Translations under genes and position numbers: made by a program
From: Cohnella terricola
GTDB lineage: Bacteria > Bacillota > Bacilli > Paenibacillales > Paenibacillaceae
Reading direction: 5' to 3'
Assembly (NCBI RefSeq): GCF_007786475.1
Contig: NZ_VNJJ01000001.1
Span: forward strand, 605,381 to 669,380
DNA: 64,000 nucleotides
Part shown: positions 42,593 through 50,995 of the stretch, in pieces
Layout of the letters: every line of letters starts with the position of its first letter
Numbering within the stretch: position 1 is the first letter of the stretch
Notes under the pieces: model-generated
Databases searched by the model: none
The model's input: the letters and a program-made list of their open reading frames with translations, nothing else
What the model was told of the DNA's origin: nothing

Positions 42593-42718
42593 CAGGACTA
42601 CGAAGACAGCTGCGGCGATAACAAAATAGGCAAAAGTACATTGATCGGCATGGGGGCTAACGTCTTGTACGGGGAGGGCATCGCTGAATATGCTTTATTG
42701 GGAGCTGCGCGAGCATAG
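42593..42718 (+). pseudogene. Remnant of a hexapeptide-repeat (gamma-carbonic anhydrase-like) protein
   Basis: Directly after the stop of the 403-residue gene and in its frame, 41 codons without a usable start encode five consecutive hexapeptides: IGKSTL, IGMGAN, VLYGEG, IAEYAL, LGAARA, the left-handed beta-helix pattern. The order and the bases LIGMGA resemble the C-terminal part of YrdA-type gamma-carbonic anhydrases. It is truncated at both ends by a missing N-terminus and a TAG. Family assignment is inferred from the pattern. Confidence 0.5.
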
Positions 42719-42776
42719 GCGGGAATATCCGGGCCCCTGCCGGGAGCCCTGACGCCGGATTTCGGAGGTGCAACGA

Positions 42777-42959
42777 ATGGACAACATGAAAGTCGCCTAT
42801 GAGACGATGCTTGGGTTGGCGGCAGAAATGGTCCTGGACGAAGCGCTGCGCAATTACCGGACGGAGAAAATATATCATGCGATCGATGATGCGCTTGCGC
42901 AAGGAGACGCCGAATCCTTTCGGCGGTTAACGAATGAGCTGAAGGCGATCCAGAGATAA
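42777..42959 (+). CDS. Small IDEAL-domain protein (C-terminal half of YpiB)
   Basis: A 60-residue protein whose segment VLDEALRNYRTEKIYHAIDD, followed by ALAQGDAESFRRLTNEL, is the IDEAL domain. In B. subtilis the domain forms the C-terminus of YpiB, behind a UPF0302 domain; here the N-terminal domain is missing and the IDEAL part stands alone in the same place before ypiF. ATG follows GGAGGT with six-base spacing. Function unknown. Confidence 0.8.
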   Translation: MDNMKVAYETMLGLAAEMVLDEALRNYRTEKIYHAIDDALAQGDAESFRRLTNELKAIQR

Positions 42960-43007
42960 ACGGATTCCACACGGCTGACAACGAGACTCCGCAACATTAA
43001 ACGGATG

Positions 43008-43034
43008 ACCCCGGTCCATTGTGGCCGGGTTTTT
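43008..43034 (+). terminator. Terminator of the IDEAL-domain gene
   Basis: CCCGG-T-CCA pairs with TGG-CCGGG (43022-43029), TTG loop, followed by TTTTT. Confidence 0.8.
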
Positions 43035-43185
43035 GCCGTTTCCGGCAGATCCCTTCCTTATAATATGAAATCATGTGAACTCTTTTAATGTGCGAGTTTT
43101 TGGAGTACGATAAATAAGCGATCACAGAAATCGTTCGTATACATAAGCAGAAATGACGCAGAAGCGAGAGGAGTGAAACATACGA

Positions 43186-43608
43186 ATGAAATTCGGCGAG
43201 ATCGATCCCGGTAGCTGGCCTGAACTTCAACCTTATCTGGATACATGCTTGCTGCCGATGTCGGGGCTTACCGGTGAAGAGTCCCCGTGGGAAGCCGCAG
43301 ACAAGGCGGCCAGAACGGGGGAATGGCTTTCCCCATTGGAGCAAGCGTTCAGAGGACGAACCGTTACAATGCCGGCCTACCACTATGAAGCCGGCGGCAA
43401 GGAACATGCTTCGCGGGTCAATCGAATCATTGACGCATGGAAGAAACAAGGCTTTCGTTACGTCGTGGTCGTCAGCGGGCAGCCGTTGGAACTGGCTGAT
43501 GAACTGAACGCGGACTTGTTCATTCGCCCTAACCTCGACGACGAGGAGCCGGAAGCGCAGGCCATCACGAAAGCCTTAGCGGATTTATGGCGCAAGCCCA
43601 GGGATTAA
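43186..43608 (+). CDS. ypiF: YpiF-like protein (DUF2487)
   Basis: A 140-residue soluble protein with MKFGEIDPGSWPELQPYLDT at the start and a later VVVVSGQPLEL strand. Size and position, upstream of qcrA, match B. subtilis ypiF of the DUF2487 family. Ribosome binding site GAGAGGAGTG. Function unknown. Confidence 0.8.
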   Translation: MKFGEIDPGSWPELQPYLDTCLLPMSGLTGEESPWEAADKAARTGEWLSPLEQAFRGRTVTMPAYHYEAGGKEHASRVNRIIDAWKKQGFRYVVVVSGQPLELADELNADLFIRPNLDDEEPEAQAITKALADLWRKPRD

Positions 43609-43763
43609 AGCCGATTTTAAGACGGAAAACGTCATTGCGGCACGAATAGGTTGGAAAGTTCAAGCAAACAATAGCCAAACACGGGCCACGGGGAATTGTG
43701 ACAAATTGAGAACATTTTAGTTCCTTTCCTCCCGCTAGCATAGGGAAACTCCAGACCCTATTC

Positions 43764-43792
43764 TTGACGCTCTATAGCGCGTGGGCTATTAT
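43764..43792 (+). promoter_or_regulatory. Promoter of qcrABC
   Basis: TTGACG (43764-43769), 17-bp spacer, TATTAT (43787-43792). The region 43609-43763 contains TTGTGA-like half-sites but no full Rex box. Confidence 0.65.
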
Positions 43793-43866
43793 AGTTATGT
43801 CCTTGTGAACAAAATGTTAAAGTCCGTTACGGACGGAAGATTGGTGTGGCAAAGGGGGTAGAACGA

Positions 43867-44400
43867 ATGGACCACAATAACCAGCAAGAAACTACGCACA
43901 AACCGGTTAAGCGCAAAGAAATGACGAGACGTCAGTTTCTGTCTTATACGCTTGGCGGTGCAGGCGCCTTCATGGCCGGCGGAGCGATCTTACCGATGAT
44001 CCGCTTTGCCGTAGATCCCATATTGCAGAAAAAAGAAAAGAGCGGATTCGTTAAAGTCATCGAAGAGAGCAAAGTGACAAGCGAACCTACCGAGGTAAAA
44101 TTCAAAGTTCATCAGGTAGACGGCTGGTATGAAAGCGATCCAAAGCTGGCTGCGTGGATTACGAAAGGCGACGACGGCAAGATTTTCGCACTGTCCCCTG
44201 TGTGTAAGCACCTTGGATGCATGGTAAGTTGGGGCGGCGAAGAAGCGCCTAACGAATACCATTGCCCTTGCCACGGAGCGCGTTACACCAAAGACGGCAA
44301 AAACCTGAAGGTTGCGCCTAAGCCGCTCGACGAGTACGAGGTCAAAACGGAGAACGGCTGGGTTTATCTCGGACCGATTGATCCGAATAGTCGCGTTTAG
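43867..44400 (+). CDS. qcrA: Menaquinol:cytochrome c reductase, Rieske iron-sulfur subunit
   Basis: The Rieske subunit of the bc complex, exported folded by the Tat route and anchored by its N-terminus. The 177-residue protein has the twin-arginine motif TRRQFLSYTLGGAGAF near residues 22-36, then the [2Fe-2S] ligands CKHLGC and CPCHGARY. The ATG at 43867 follows AAGGGGGT; the upstream in-frame start at 43846 is less well placed. Works with the cytochrome b and b/c subunits that follow. Confidence 0.95.
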   Translation: MDHNNQQETTHKPVKRKEMTRRQFLSYTLGGAGAFMAGGAILPMIRFAVDPILQKKEKSGFVKVIEESKVTSEPTEVKFKVHQVDGWYESDPKLAAWITKGDDGKIFALSPVCKHLGCMVSWGGEEAPNEYHCPCHGARYTKDGKNLKVAPKPLDEYEVKTENGWVYLGPIDPNSRV

Positions 44401-44419
44401 AAGGAGGGCGTTTCGTCCC

Positions 44420-45091
44420 ATGTTCAAAAACATGTACAACTGGATTGACGAACGTCTCGATATTACGCCGATGTGGAGAGACATCGCCGACCACGAGGTG
44501 CCTGAGCACGTCAACCCGGCGCATCATTTCTCTGCTTTCGTTTATTGTTTCGGCGGATTGACGTTCTTCATCACCGTCATTCAGATCCTTTCGGGGATGT
44601 TTTTGACGATGTACTACGTCCCAGACATCATTAACGCTTACTATAGCGTTGATTACCTGCAGCACCAAGTCGCGTTCGGCGCGATCGTGCGGGGGATGCA
44701 CCACTGGGGAGCAAGTCTTGTCATCGTAATGATGTTCCTACATACGCTACGCGTTTTCTTCACGGGCTCTTACAAAGCGCCTCGCGAGATGAACTGGGTA
44801 GTCGGAATGTTGATTTTCTTCGTCATGTTGGGCCTTGGGTTTACGGGTTACCTGCTTCCTTGGGACAACAAAGCGTATTACGCGACGAAGGTTGGTCTGG
44901 AAATCGCCGGATCCGTACCTTTCCTGGGCGACTACATTAAGGAGCTTATGAACGGCGGTACGATCGTCGGCGCCCAAACGCTGACTCGATTCTTCGCGAT
45001 CCACGTGTTCTTCTTGCCTGGCGCGCTGCTTGCGTTGCTGGCCGGACACTTCTTTATGATTCGAAAACAGGGCATTTCCGGGCCGCTGTAA
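44420..45091 (+). CDS. qcrB: Menaquinol:cytochrome c reductase, cytochrome b subunit
   Basis: A 223-residue cytochrome b with four spans; histidines in HHW and RFFAIHVFFLPG, plus LRVFFTGSYKAPRE, bind the two b hemes as in cytochrome b6. The ATG at 44420 follows AAGGAGGG, 20 bases after qcrA; the frame inside qcrA is not used. Confidence 0.94.
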   Translation: MFKNMYNWIDERLDITPMWRDIADHEVPEHVNPAHHFSAFVYCFGGLTFFITVIQILSGMFLTMYYVPDIINAYYSVDYLQHQVAFGAIVRGMHHWGASLVIVMMFLHTLRVFFTGSYKAPREMNWVVGMLIFFVMLGLGFTGYLLPWDNKAYYATKVGLEIAGSVPFLGDYIKELMNGGTIVGAQTLTRFFAIHVFFLPGALLALLAGHFFMIRKQGISGPL

Positions 45092-45110
45092 GAGAGGGGA
45101 GTGACTAGCG

Positions 45111-45986
45111 ATGGCACATAAACATGATCCAAACGAAAAAGTCGTATTTGTCGGCGATTCGCGCATTCGGAAGCGGGATTACTCGAACGTGACGCCTCCG
45201 GATTATACCGCTTTCCCGGGTAAGTCCGAAGCCTTCATTCCGAACTTTTTGCTGAAGGAATGGATGGTCGGAGTTGTCGTTCTCGTCGGTTTTCTGGTTC
45301 TGGTCATCTCTGAACCCGCTCCGCTCGGCTATCCAGCCGATCCGCTGAACAGCGCGTTCATCCCGATGCCGGACTGGTACTTCCTGTTCTTGTACCAGTT
45401 GTTGAAATATCCGTACGCTTCGGGCGATTATATCGTCCTCGGTATTCTAGGCTTGTCCGGACTTCCGTTTATCTCGCTTCTGATTGCTCCGTTCCTGGAT
45501 ACGGGCAAAGAACGCCGTTTCTATCGTCGTCCAATCGCATCGTCGCTGATGCTGGTTTCCTTGGTGGCGGTCGCTTACCTGACTTGGGTTTCGTGGAACC
45601 ACTACGAGCACGAGTTGGAAGCAAACGGTCAAGTGCCTGAGCACATCGAGCGGAAGATTAAAGCGGAAGAAGCAGTCAAGGCCGGCAAACCTCGTCCGGT
45701 TCCGGGCAAAGAGAAAATTCCGGCTATGGTCGCAGCAGACGATCCTGCCTTCACCGAAACGATGACTCAAGCGCAATGTATTGCTTGCCACGGTGCGGAG
45801 CTCGAAGGCGGCGGCGCTCCGGCGCTTCGCGGCATCGGCGACGTCTTGAGCAAGGAAGAGCTCGTCGAGACGATTACGAACGGTAAGGGACAAGGTATGC
45901 CGCCTTTCAAAGAAACTTTGTCGGCGGAACAAATCGACCAAATCGCAACATGGCTGTCCCAACAGAAAGCGGAAGCGGCGCAATAA
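45111..45986 (+). CDS. qcrC: Menaquinol:cytochrome c reductase, cytochrome b/c subunit
   Basis: A 291-residue fusion of subunit IV-like membrane spans and a C-terminal cytochrome c domain. It has the PDWYFLFLYQLLKYP motif and, at the C-terminus, the heme c site CIACH in QCIACHGAELEGGG and the methionine-ligand region GQGMPPFKETLS. Typical of Gram-positive bc complexes. Ends with a strong terminator. Confidence 0.95.
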   Translation: MAHKHDPNEKVVFVGDSRIRKRDYSNVTPPDYTAFPGKSEAFIPNFLLKEWMVGVVVLVGFLVLVISEPAPLGYPADPLNSAFIPMPDWYFLFLYQLLKYPYASGDYIVLGILGLSGLPFISLLIAPFLDTGKERRFYRRPIASSLMLVSLVAVAYLTWVSWNHYEHELEANGQVPEHIERKIKAEEAVKAGKPRPVPGKEKIPAMVAADDPAFTETMTQAQCIACHGAELEGGGAPALRGIGDVLSKEELVETITNGKGQGMPPFKETLSAEQIDQIATWLSQQKAEAAQ

Positions 45987-46001
45987 GCTCCGTCCCGCTC
46001 C

Positions 46002-46031
46002 AAACCTGACCGGTAACGGTCAGGTTTTTTT
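46002..46031 (+). terminator. Terminator of qcrABC
   Basis: AACCTGACC (46003-46011), GGTAAC loop, GGTCAGGTT (46018-46026), followed by a T run. Confidence 0.92.
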
Positions 46032-46066
46032 GTAAATGATCCTATCCCCGAAAGGACAGGCGATTC

Positions 46067-46738
46067 ATGAACTTGCAGAACTGGTTGAAATGGATTCTTT
46101 CCCGCAACGTATTGATGCATCCCGCAATCTTGTGGCTCATGATGCTTATTTACGTTCCTGGCACGATCTACGGTTATTACTGGTACAAAGGTCAATTGAT
46201 CAGCACTTGGGAGGAGCATCCGCACTGGCAAATCCCGTTCGTGCCCGACAGCCCGACGGCTTCGCTGTTTTTCACATTGGCGGTGCTGTGGTTATGGATT
46301 GCACCCAAACCTTCTCCGAGAAAGTGGATCAATGGCGTACGTGGAATCGTGGAGGCGCTTGGCGTCGTCACCTCGATCAAATACGGCATATGGGCGACCG
46401 CCATCATCTTCGCGGCCCAAGCGAAGGGAGCGGTTCTGCGCGGCGACGATTGGATGCTCATTATCGGGCATACCGCGATGGCGATTATGGCGCTTCTCTA
46501 CGCCAGATTCTTTGCGTTCGGCGGTATGGCGCTGCTGGCGGCGGCGGCATGGACTTTCCTGAACGATACGGTGGACTATACGTTTGATGTCTATCCCTAT
46601 TTGCCGGTACAACTGGATAATGATTTGTTCTACGTCGCTCTGTTTACTTTCTTGCTGACGGCATTAAGCGTAGCTGCGGCTGGGGTGGCAAGGTTCGCGG
46701 TCGCAAATCCGCAGAGGATTGCGGACAAGTCGTTCTAA
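46067..46738 (+). CDS. ypjA: YpjA-like DUF1405 membrane protein
   Basis: A 223-residue membrane protein with about six spans and the family motif YVPGTIYGYYWYKGQL near residue 30. The qcrC-ypjA-ypjB-ypjC order matches B. subtilis. No function is known. The ribosome binding site CGAAAGGACAGG precedes the ATG. Confidence 0.85.
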   Translation: MNLQNWLKWILSRNVLMHPAILWLMMLIYVPGTIYGYYWYKGQLISTWEEHPHWQIPFVPDSPTASLFFTLAVLWLWIAPKPSPRKWINGVRGIVEALGVVTSIKYGIWATAIIFAAQAKGAVLRGDDWMLIIGHTAMAIMALLYARFFAFGGMALLAAAAWTFLNDTVDYTFDVYPYLPVQLDNDLFYVALFTFLLTALSVAAAGVARFAVANPQRIADKSF

Positions 46739-46745
46739 AAACGGA

Positions 46746-46779
46746 CATCCCCTCATATCCCTAGGATAAGGAGGGGATG
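46746..46779 (+). promoter_or_regulatory. Hairpin covering the ypjB ribosome binding site
   Basis: CATCCCCTC (46746-46754) pairs with GAGGGGATG (46771-46779), with a further TATCC/GGATA stem inside (loop CTA). The ribosome binding site GGAGG (46770-46774) lies in the stem, so ypjB translation probably needs the ribosome leaving ypjA, or another factor, to open it. Confidence 0.75.
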
Positions 46780-46783
46780 AGCT

Positions 46784-47776
46784 TTGTTATCGTTCATGAC
46801 TTCGCCATGGCGGATGAGAAAACTTCGAATTGCGGGAGCAGCTTTGATTGCTGTTCTCGGTCTGATCGTCATCGCCCCTTCTACGGGGCGAGGATTAGCG
46901 TTCGCGGAAGCGAGCGCAACTGGACCCGAGAAACTCGCTCCGGCTGCGGGAAGACCCTACCAACTGGCGTACGACCGTTTCTTGTCTACAGCCGAAGCTT
47001 TATATGAAGACGTTAACGCCGGCTTGATGCGATCGGCATCGCAACGCCTAACGGATATCGAAGAGCAATTCCGCAATTTATCGATGAAAGAGATCGCTAC
47101 GGCCGAGGGCATCCATGCGCTTGCCCAGACGATTACGGAGTTAAAACGGACAAGCGCTGCCGTAAAGCGGGACATAACAAAGTGGAAATCTGGTGCGGCT
47201 GCTTTGAGACTGGCAGCAGATGCGCTTGCGCACCCGGACAAGCCGATCTGGCACCGTTACAGAACGGTTTTGCAAGAGGACCTGGCCAAGATAGGCCAAG
47301 CTCTGCCGAAACAGACGTCCGTATCCGGCCCCGCGCCCCGGACGGCGGTAGCCGCATTTGACCAGCTATCCTCGCATTATTCCGTCATTCGTACGGCTGC
47401 GCTTCTGAGAAACGAACCATGGATAATCGAACGAAGCGACTCCGTTCTGCGATACGCAAGCCGGATATACCGAGCCGAATCACCGAAGGGCGAGCTGCTG
47501 CAGAGCACGGTCGAACCTCTGAAGGAAGCGATAAACGGATTGTTCCCAAGCAATAAAGAAGCTTCAACCGCAGTCGTTCCACCGGTAGGTGTCGTTCCTC
47601 CTTCATGGGGATGGTCGGCGATGATGGGTTCGTTCATTGTCACGATTCTGACCTGGGTCGGCTGGAGACGTTATAAATACGAAGAGTACTCCGGCAAAAG
47701 CGACAGCTACGGAAAGCCCGACGAATCGAAAGACGCCGCCCGGCAATGGCTGAACAAGTGGACAAGAAAAAAATAG
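46784..47776 (+). CDS. ypjB: Sporulation protein YpjB
   Basis: A 330-residue protein with a signal peptide or anchor (about residues 12-40, LRIAGAALIAVLGLIVIAP) and a C-terminal span (WGWSAMMGSFIVTILTWVGW) near residue 280-299, with a helical outside part between. It matches the Spore_YpjB family, expressed in the mother cell in B. subtilis, in the same position. TTG start at 46784, eight bases after the ribosome binding site; an ATG at 46777 opens only a short frame and is rejected. Confidence 0.8.
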   Translation: MLSFMTSPWRMRKLRIAGAALIAVLGLIVIAPSTGRGLAFAEASATGPEKLAPAAGRPYQLAYDRFLSTAEALYEDVNAGLMRSASQRLTDIEEQFRNLSMKEIATAEGIHALAQTITELKRTSAAVKRDITKWKSGAAALRLAADALAHPDKPIWHRYRTVLQEDLAKIGQALPKQTSVSGPAPRTAVAAFDQLSSHYSVIRTAALLRNEPWIIERSDSVLRYASRIYRAESPKGELLQSTVEPLKEAINGLFPSNKEASTAVVPPVGVVPPSWGWSAMMGSFIVTILTWVGWRRYKYEEYSGKSDSYGKPDESKDAARQWLNKWTRKK

Positions 47777-47790
47777 CGTGATATCACGCT
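47767..47790 (-). terminator. Terminator of ypjC (minus strand)
   Basis: On the minus strand, palindromic AGCGTGATATCACGCT (47775-47790) followed by ATTTTTTT, immediately after the ypjC stop. On the plus strand it is weaker because the A run is upstream. Confidence 0.75.
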
Positions 47791-47791
47791 G

Positions 47792-48661
47792 TCACTCGTC
47801 CCGGAAACCTTCTCCGAGCACGTCGTGCACGTCGTTGATGACGATAAAAGCCCTCCGGTCATGTTGACGGACGAGGCTTTTTAATTTGCCGATCTCGAAG
47901 CGGCTGACGACGCAATAGACGACATGTTTATGTTCGCCGGAAAAAGCGCCGACCGCGGGCATCAGCGTAACTCCCCGATCCAGCTCGATCGTGATGTTTT
48001 TGGCCATGATTTCCGGATCGCGGCACAGGATCGTGAATGCTTTGGCGGCGTAGGCGCCTTCTTGAATGTAGTCGATGATACGGGAAGCGATAAAGACACT
48101 GACAATCGTGTACAGTACTTTTTCCTTCGGGATAAACAAGAGCGAGACAACGAGGATAAGCACGTCCATCGACAGAATGATCTGTCCCATGCTCCATCTG
48201 CGCGCGCGATGCAGAATTCTTGCGATGATGTCGGTTCCGCCGGTCGTCCCGCCTGCTCGAAATACGAGCCCAAGGCCGGTACCTAGCGTGACGCCCGCGT
48301 AGAGGACAACAAGAATGAAATCGTGCTCGGAGCGAAACGGAGTCAGCCATCCCCGGTTTACCGCCGTTTCCGCCAGCCATAGAAATATCGACAGAAGCAC
48401 CGTTCCCGCAAGGGTATAGACCATCGCTTCTTTGCCGAGCTGACGCCAGCCCAAAAAAAACAGAGGTAGGTTGATGAGAAGAGAAGTCAAGGACACGGGC
48501 AGGGAGAGCGCATAGTTCAGGAGAACGGCGACTCCGGTCACGCCGCCTTCCATCAACAGGTTGGGGATGATAAAATATTGCAAGCCGAACGCGTAAAGGG
48601 CCGTGCCTGCGATAAGGAGACTCCAGGATTTCAAGGAGTTCCACATGTCGAAACGATTCAT
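47792..48661 (-). CDS. ypjC: YitT-family membrane protein (YpjC)
   Basis: A 289-residue protein with an N-terminal YitT domain of about five spans and a C-terminal DUF2179 domain (from about residue 215). The motif GLGLVFRAGGTTGGTDIIAR is typical. The start at 48661 is nine bases after GGAGG; the 24-base-longer frame at 48685 includes the binding site. Function in transport is suspected but not shown. Divergent from ypjD. Confidence 0.85.
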   Translation of the reverse strand: MNRFDMWNSLKSWSLLIAGTALYAFGLQYFIIPNLLMEGGVTGVAVLLNYALSLPVSLTSLLINLPLFFLGWRQLGKEAMVYTLAGTVLLSIFLWLAETAVNRGWLTPFRSEHDFILVVLYAGVTLGTGLGLVFRAGGTTGGTDIIARILHRARRWSMGQIILSMDVLILVVSLLFIPKEKVLYTIVSVFIASRIIDYIQEGAYAAKAFTILCRDPEIMAKNITIELDRGVTLMPAVGAFSGEHKHVVYCVVSRFEIGKLKSLVRQHDRRAFIVINDVHDVLGEGFRDE

Positions 48662-48746
48662 AGGACGATTCCTCCAAATTTGCATTTGTTTTCGAATTCG
48701 TCTTACGATAACATAGGATAGAAACCTTCATGAAAGGAAGCGTACA

Positions 48747-49115
48747 ATGGGAGAGTCGCGCATTGCCGATTTGACTCTGAAAGAACAAACTCTCGCCGAC
48801 ATTCAGCGCGAAGTGGATGCTTACATCTCGCAATTCAAGGAAGGTTACTTTTCGCCGCTCGCGATGCTTGCACGCATGACCGAGGAAGTGGGAGAACTGG
48901 CGCGCGAAGTCAACCACCACTACGGAGAAAAACCGAAAAAAAAGGATGAAGCCGACAATTCCATCGAGCTTGAGTTAGGCGATATTTTATTTATCGTCAC
49001 CTGTTTCGCGAATGCTTTGGGCATCGATCTGACGGAGGCTCACCGCAAGGTGATGCACAAATTCAACACAAGGGACGCAGACAGATGGACGAAGCTGAAC
49101 ACAGATAACGGTTAA
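48747..49115 (+). CDS. ypjD: MazG-like nucleotide pyrophosphohydrolase (YpjD)
   Basis: A 122-residue all-alpha NTP pyrophosphatase with the metal-binding EEVGELAREV near residue 50 and ELELGDILFI near residue 76, giving the E-x2-E and E-x2-D pattern. Position after ypjC and before dapB is as in B. subtilis. Likely removes non-canonical dNTPs; substrate is not shown. Confidence 0.88.
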   Translation: MGESRIADLTLKEQTLADIQREVDAYISQFKEGYFSPLAMLARMTEEVGELAREVNHHYGEKPKKKDEADNSIELELGDILFIVTCFANALGIDLTEAHRKVMHKFNTRDADRWTKLNTDNG

Positions 49116-49160
49116 TTCTCATATGCTGTACCATCCCCGAACGAAGGGAGGATGGTCGGC

Positions 49161-49709
49161 ATGGACGGGGATATGTGTCTCCGGCAAGCTTACGATGCCA
49201 TCTATCAAGGGGATTTCGAATCCGCTGTTTACTGGTTCGGAAGGGCGATCGAGCTTGATCCCGGCAACGCCGCCTATTACCACAGGGCTTCCATTACTTG
49301 CGCCAGGAGCGGAAAACTTCAACTGGCGATGGATTATGCGCTTAAAGCGTTGGAACTGAATCCGGATGAGCCGTCATATCGGTTGAATCTTAGAATGATT
49401 CAATCCAAGCAACGGATCGCCGAAGTCAGGCAACTGCTGTCGCAGCCGACACCCGACATCGCCTCGTGCATCGCGCTAATGAGGGAAGCCGTTCAGCTTG
49501 ACCCGCTCTCGGCGGAAGCAAATCTCGTGCTGGGCGTCCTCTACCGAATGCAGCAGAATTATAGCCAAGCGCTCGGCTTTTTGCGGGATGCTTTGCAGCT
49601 TGAACCCGGGCTCGAGGAAGCCAAACGGCTGATGAGCGAGATTCGGGCCGAAAGGCGTCGGGTTATTAAACAACAATACAAGATCTACCATACGAAAAGG
49701 AAAAGGTGA
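49161..49709 (+). CDS. Tetratricopeptide-repeat protein
   Basis: A 182-residue protein built from TPR units, for example residues about 9-42 (AIYQGDFESAVYWFGRAIEL), 43-76 and a third region near 110-145. The basic tail ends KIYHTKRKR. The ATG at 49161 is nine bases after GGGAGG; the ATG at 49152 is too close to it. A protein-protein interaction role is likely; the partner is unknown. Four bases before dapB. Confidence 0.85.
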   Translation: MDGDMCLRQAYDAIYQGDFESAVYWFGRAIELDPGNAAYYHRASITCARSGKLQLAMDYALKALELNPDEPSYRLNLRMIQSKQRIAEVRQLLSQPTPDIASCIALMREAVQLDPLSAEANLVLGVLYRMQQNYSQALGFLRDALQLEPGLEEAKRLMSEIRAERRRVIKQQYKIYHTKRKR

Positions 49710-49713
49710 TCCC

Positions 49714-50517
49714 ATGTCCTCAATCATTAAAGTAGCCGTAGCCGGAGCAGGCGGCCGCATGGGCCGCGAAGTCGTCAAAATGGTGCTCGAGGATCCCGAA
49801 TTGCAACTTGTGGCCGCTATCGGCAGGTCGGCGGGTTCCATTGACGCCGGTTCACTCGTCGGTAAACCGGATACCGGCGTCATTGTTTCGTCGAATTTGG
49901 CCGAAGCGTTGTCCGCGAGTCGTCCGGATGTGCTTGTCGACTTCACCAATCCGAAATCGGCGATGCCGAACACGGAGACGGCGATCGCTTACGGAGTACG
50001 TCCCATCATGGGCACGACAGGTTTTACTCCGGAGCAAATCGCCGAATTGGACAAGCAATGCAAAGACAAAGGAATCGGCGGGCTGATTGCGCCGAACTTC
50101 TCGATCGGGGCGATCCTGATGATGAAGTTCTCGGCGATGGCTGCCAAGTATTTTCCCCATGTCGAAATCATTGAATACCATGGTGACCAAAAATTAGACG
50201 CTCCTTCCGGTACTTCGATCAAAACGGCCGAATGGATCGCGGAAGCCCGGCAAGAGCTGCGGCAAGGCAATCCGAACGAGGAAGAGTTGATCGAAGGAGC
50301 AAGAGGCGGTTATTATAACGGATTCCGCATACATAGCGTAAGGCTTCCCGGCGTATTTGCGCAGCAGGAAGTCATATTCGGGGCGTTCGGCCAAACGCTC
50401 AAAGTCCGCCACGATTCTTACGATCGAGCCGGTTATATGCCGGGCGTTAACACGGCGATCAAAAAAATCATGAACGTCACCGGAATGATCTACGGTTTCG
50501 AGCATTTCCTAGACTAG
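49714..50517 (+). CDS. dapB: 4-hydroxy-tetrahydrodipicolinate reductase
   Basis: Lysine and meso-diaminopimelate synthesis. The 267-residue protein has the NAD(P)H loop [11 protein letters not shown] near residue 9, the motif [14 protein letters not shown], and [12 protein letters not shown]. Full length. First of the dapB-mgsA-bshB1-bshA-cca-birA series. Confidence 0.96.
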   Translation: MSSIIKVAVAGAGGRMGREVVKMVLEDPELQLVAAIGRSAGSIDAGSLVGKPDTGVIVSSNLAEALSASRPDVLVDFTNPKSAMPNTETAIAYGVRPIMGTTGFTPEQIAELDKQCKDKGIGGLIAPNFSIGAILMMKFSAMAAKYFPHVEIIEYHGDQKLDAPSGTSIKTAEWIAEARQELRQGNPNEEELIEGARGGYYNGFRIHSVRLPGVFAQQEVIFGAFGQTLKVRHDSYDRAGYMPGVNTAIKKIMNVTGMIYGFEHFLD

Positions 50518-50564
50518 CACCTGCATCTATACCTATATCGCCTCAGGAGAGGAGAACTGCAACG

Positions 50565-50987
50565 ATGATCGATATCGCGCTGATTGCCCACGATCGCAAG
50601 AAAGACGAAATGGTGAACTTCGCCATCGCTTTCGAACACGTATTGAAACATCACCGGCTGTACGCCACTGGCACGACCGGCACGCGGATTATGGAGAATA
50701 CTTCGTTATCCGTGCACCGTTTCATGTCCGGACCGCTCGGAGGAGATCAACAAATCGGTGCAAGAGTGGCCGAGAATACAATGGATTTGATTATTTTTCT
50801 GCGGGACCCATTAATGGCGCAGCCTCACGAGCCGGATATCATTGCTTTGCTGCGGCTTTGCGACGTCCAAGGCATACCGCTTGCAACGAACGTAGCGACG
50901 GGAGAATTGTTGATCAAATCTCTAGAACGCGGGGATTTCGCGTGGCGCGAACTCGTGCATAAATATAAGCCGGGAATAGAAGGGTGA
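50565..50987 (+). CDS. mgsA: Methylglyoxal synthase
   Basis: Converts dihydroxyacetone phosphate to methylglyoxal. The 140-residue protein has [14 protein letters not shown] near the start, ATGTTGTRI, and [20 protein letters not shown], with the catalytic aspartate in FLRDPL. Ribosome binding site AGGAGAGGAG. Its stop lies close to bshB1, matching the B. subtilis order. Confidence 0.96.
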   Translation: MIDIALIAHDRKKDEMVNFAIAFEHVLKHHRLYATGTTGTRIMENTSLSVHRFMSGPLGGDQQIGARVAENTMDLIIFLRDPLMAQPHEPDIIALLRLCDVQGIPLATNVATGELLIKSLERGDFAWRELVHKYKPGIEG

Positions 50988-50995
50988 AAGATCGA

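Noticed and set aside
43609..43863. Rex operator upstream of qcrA
   Set aside because: Only TTGTGA-like half sites; no matching inverted half at the correct spacing.
46777..47007. 76-codon frame from the ATG within the ypjB leader hairpin
   Set aside because: Overlaps ypjB in another frame, Arg/Ser-rich, and the ATG is inside the ribosome-binding-site stem.
47928..48920. Minus-strand 330-codon frame in another phase over ypjC
   Set aside because: Same strand as ypjC but different frame, Arg/His-rich low-complexity translation, no domain.
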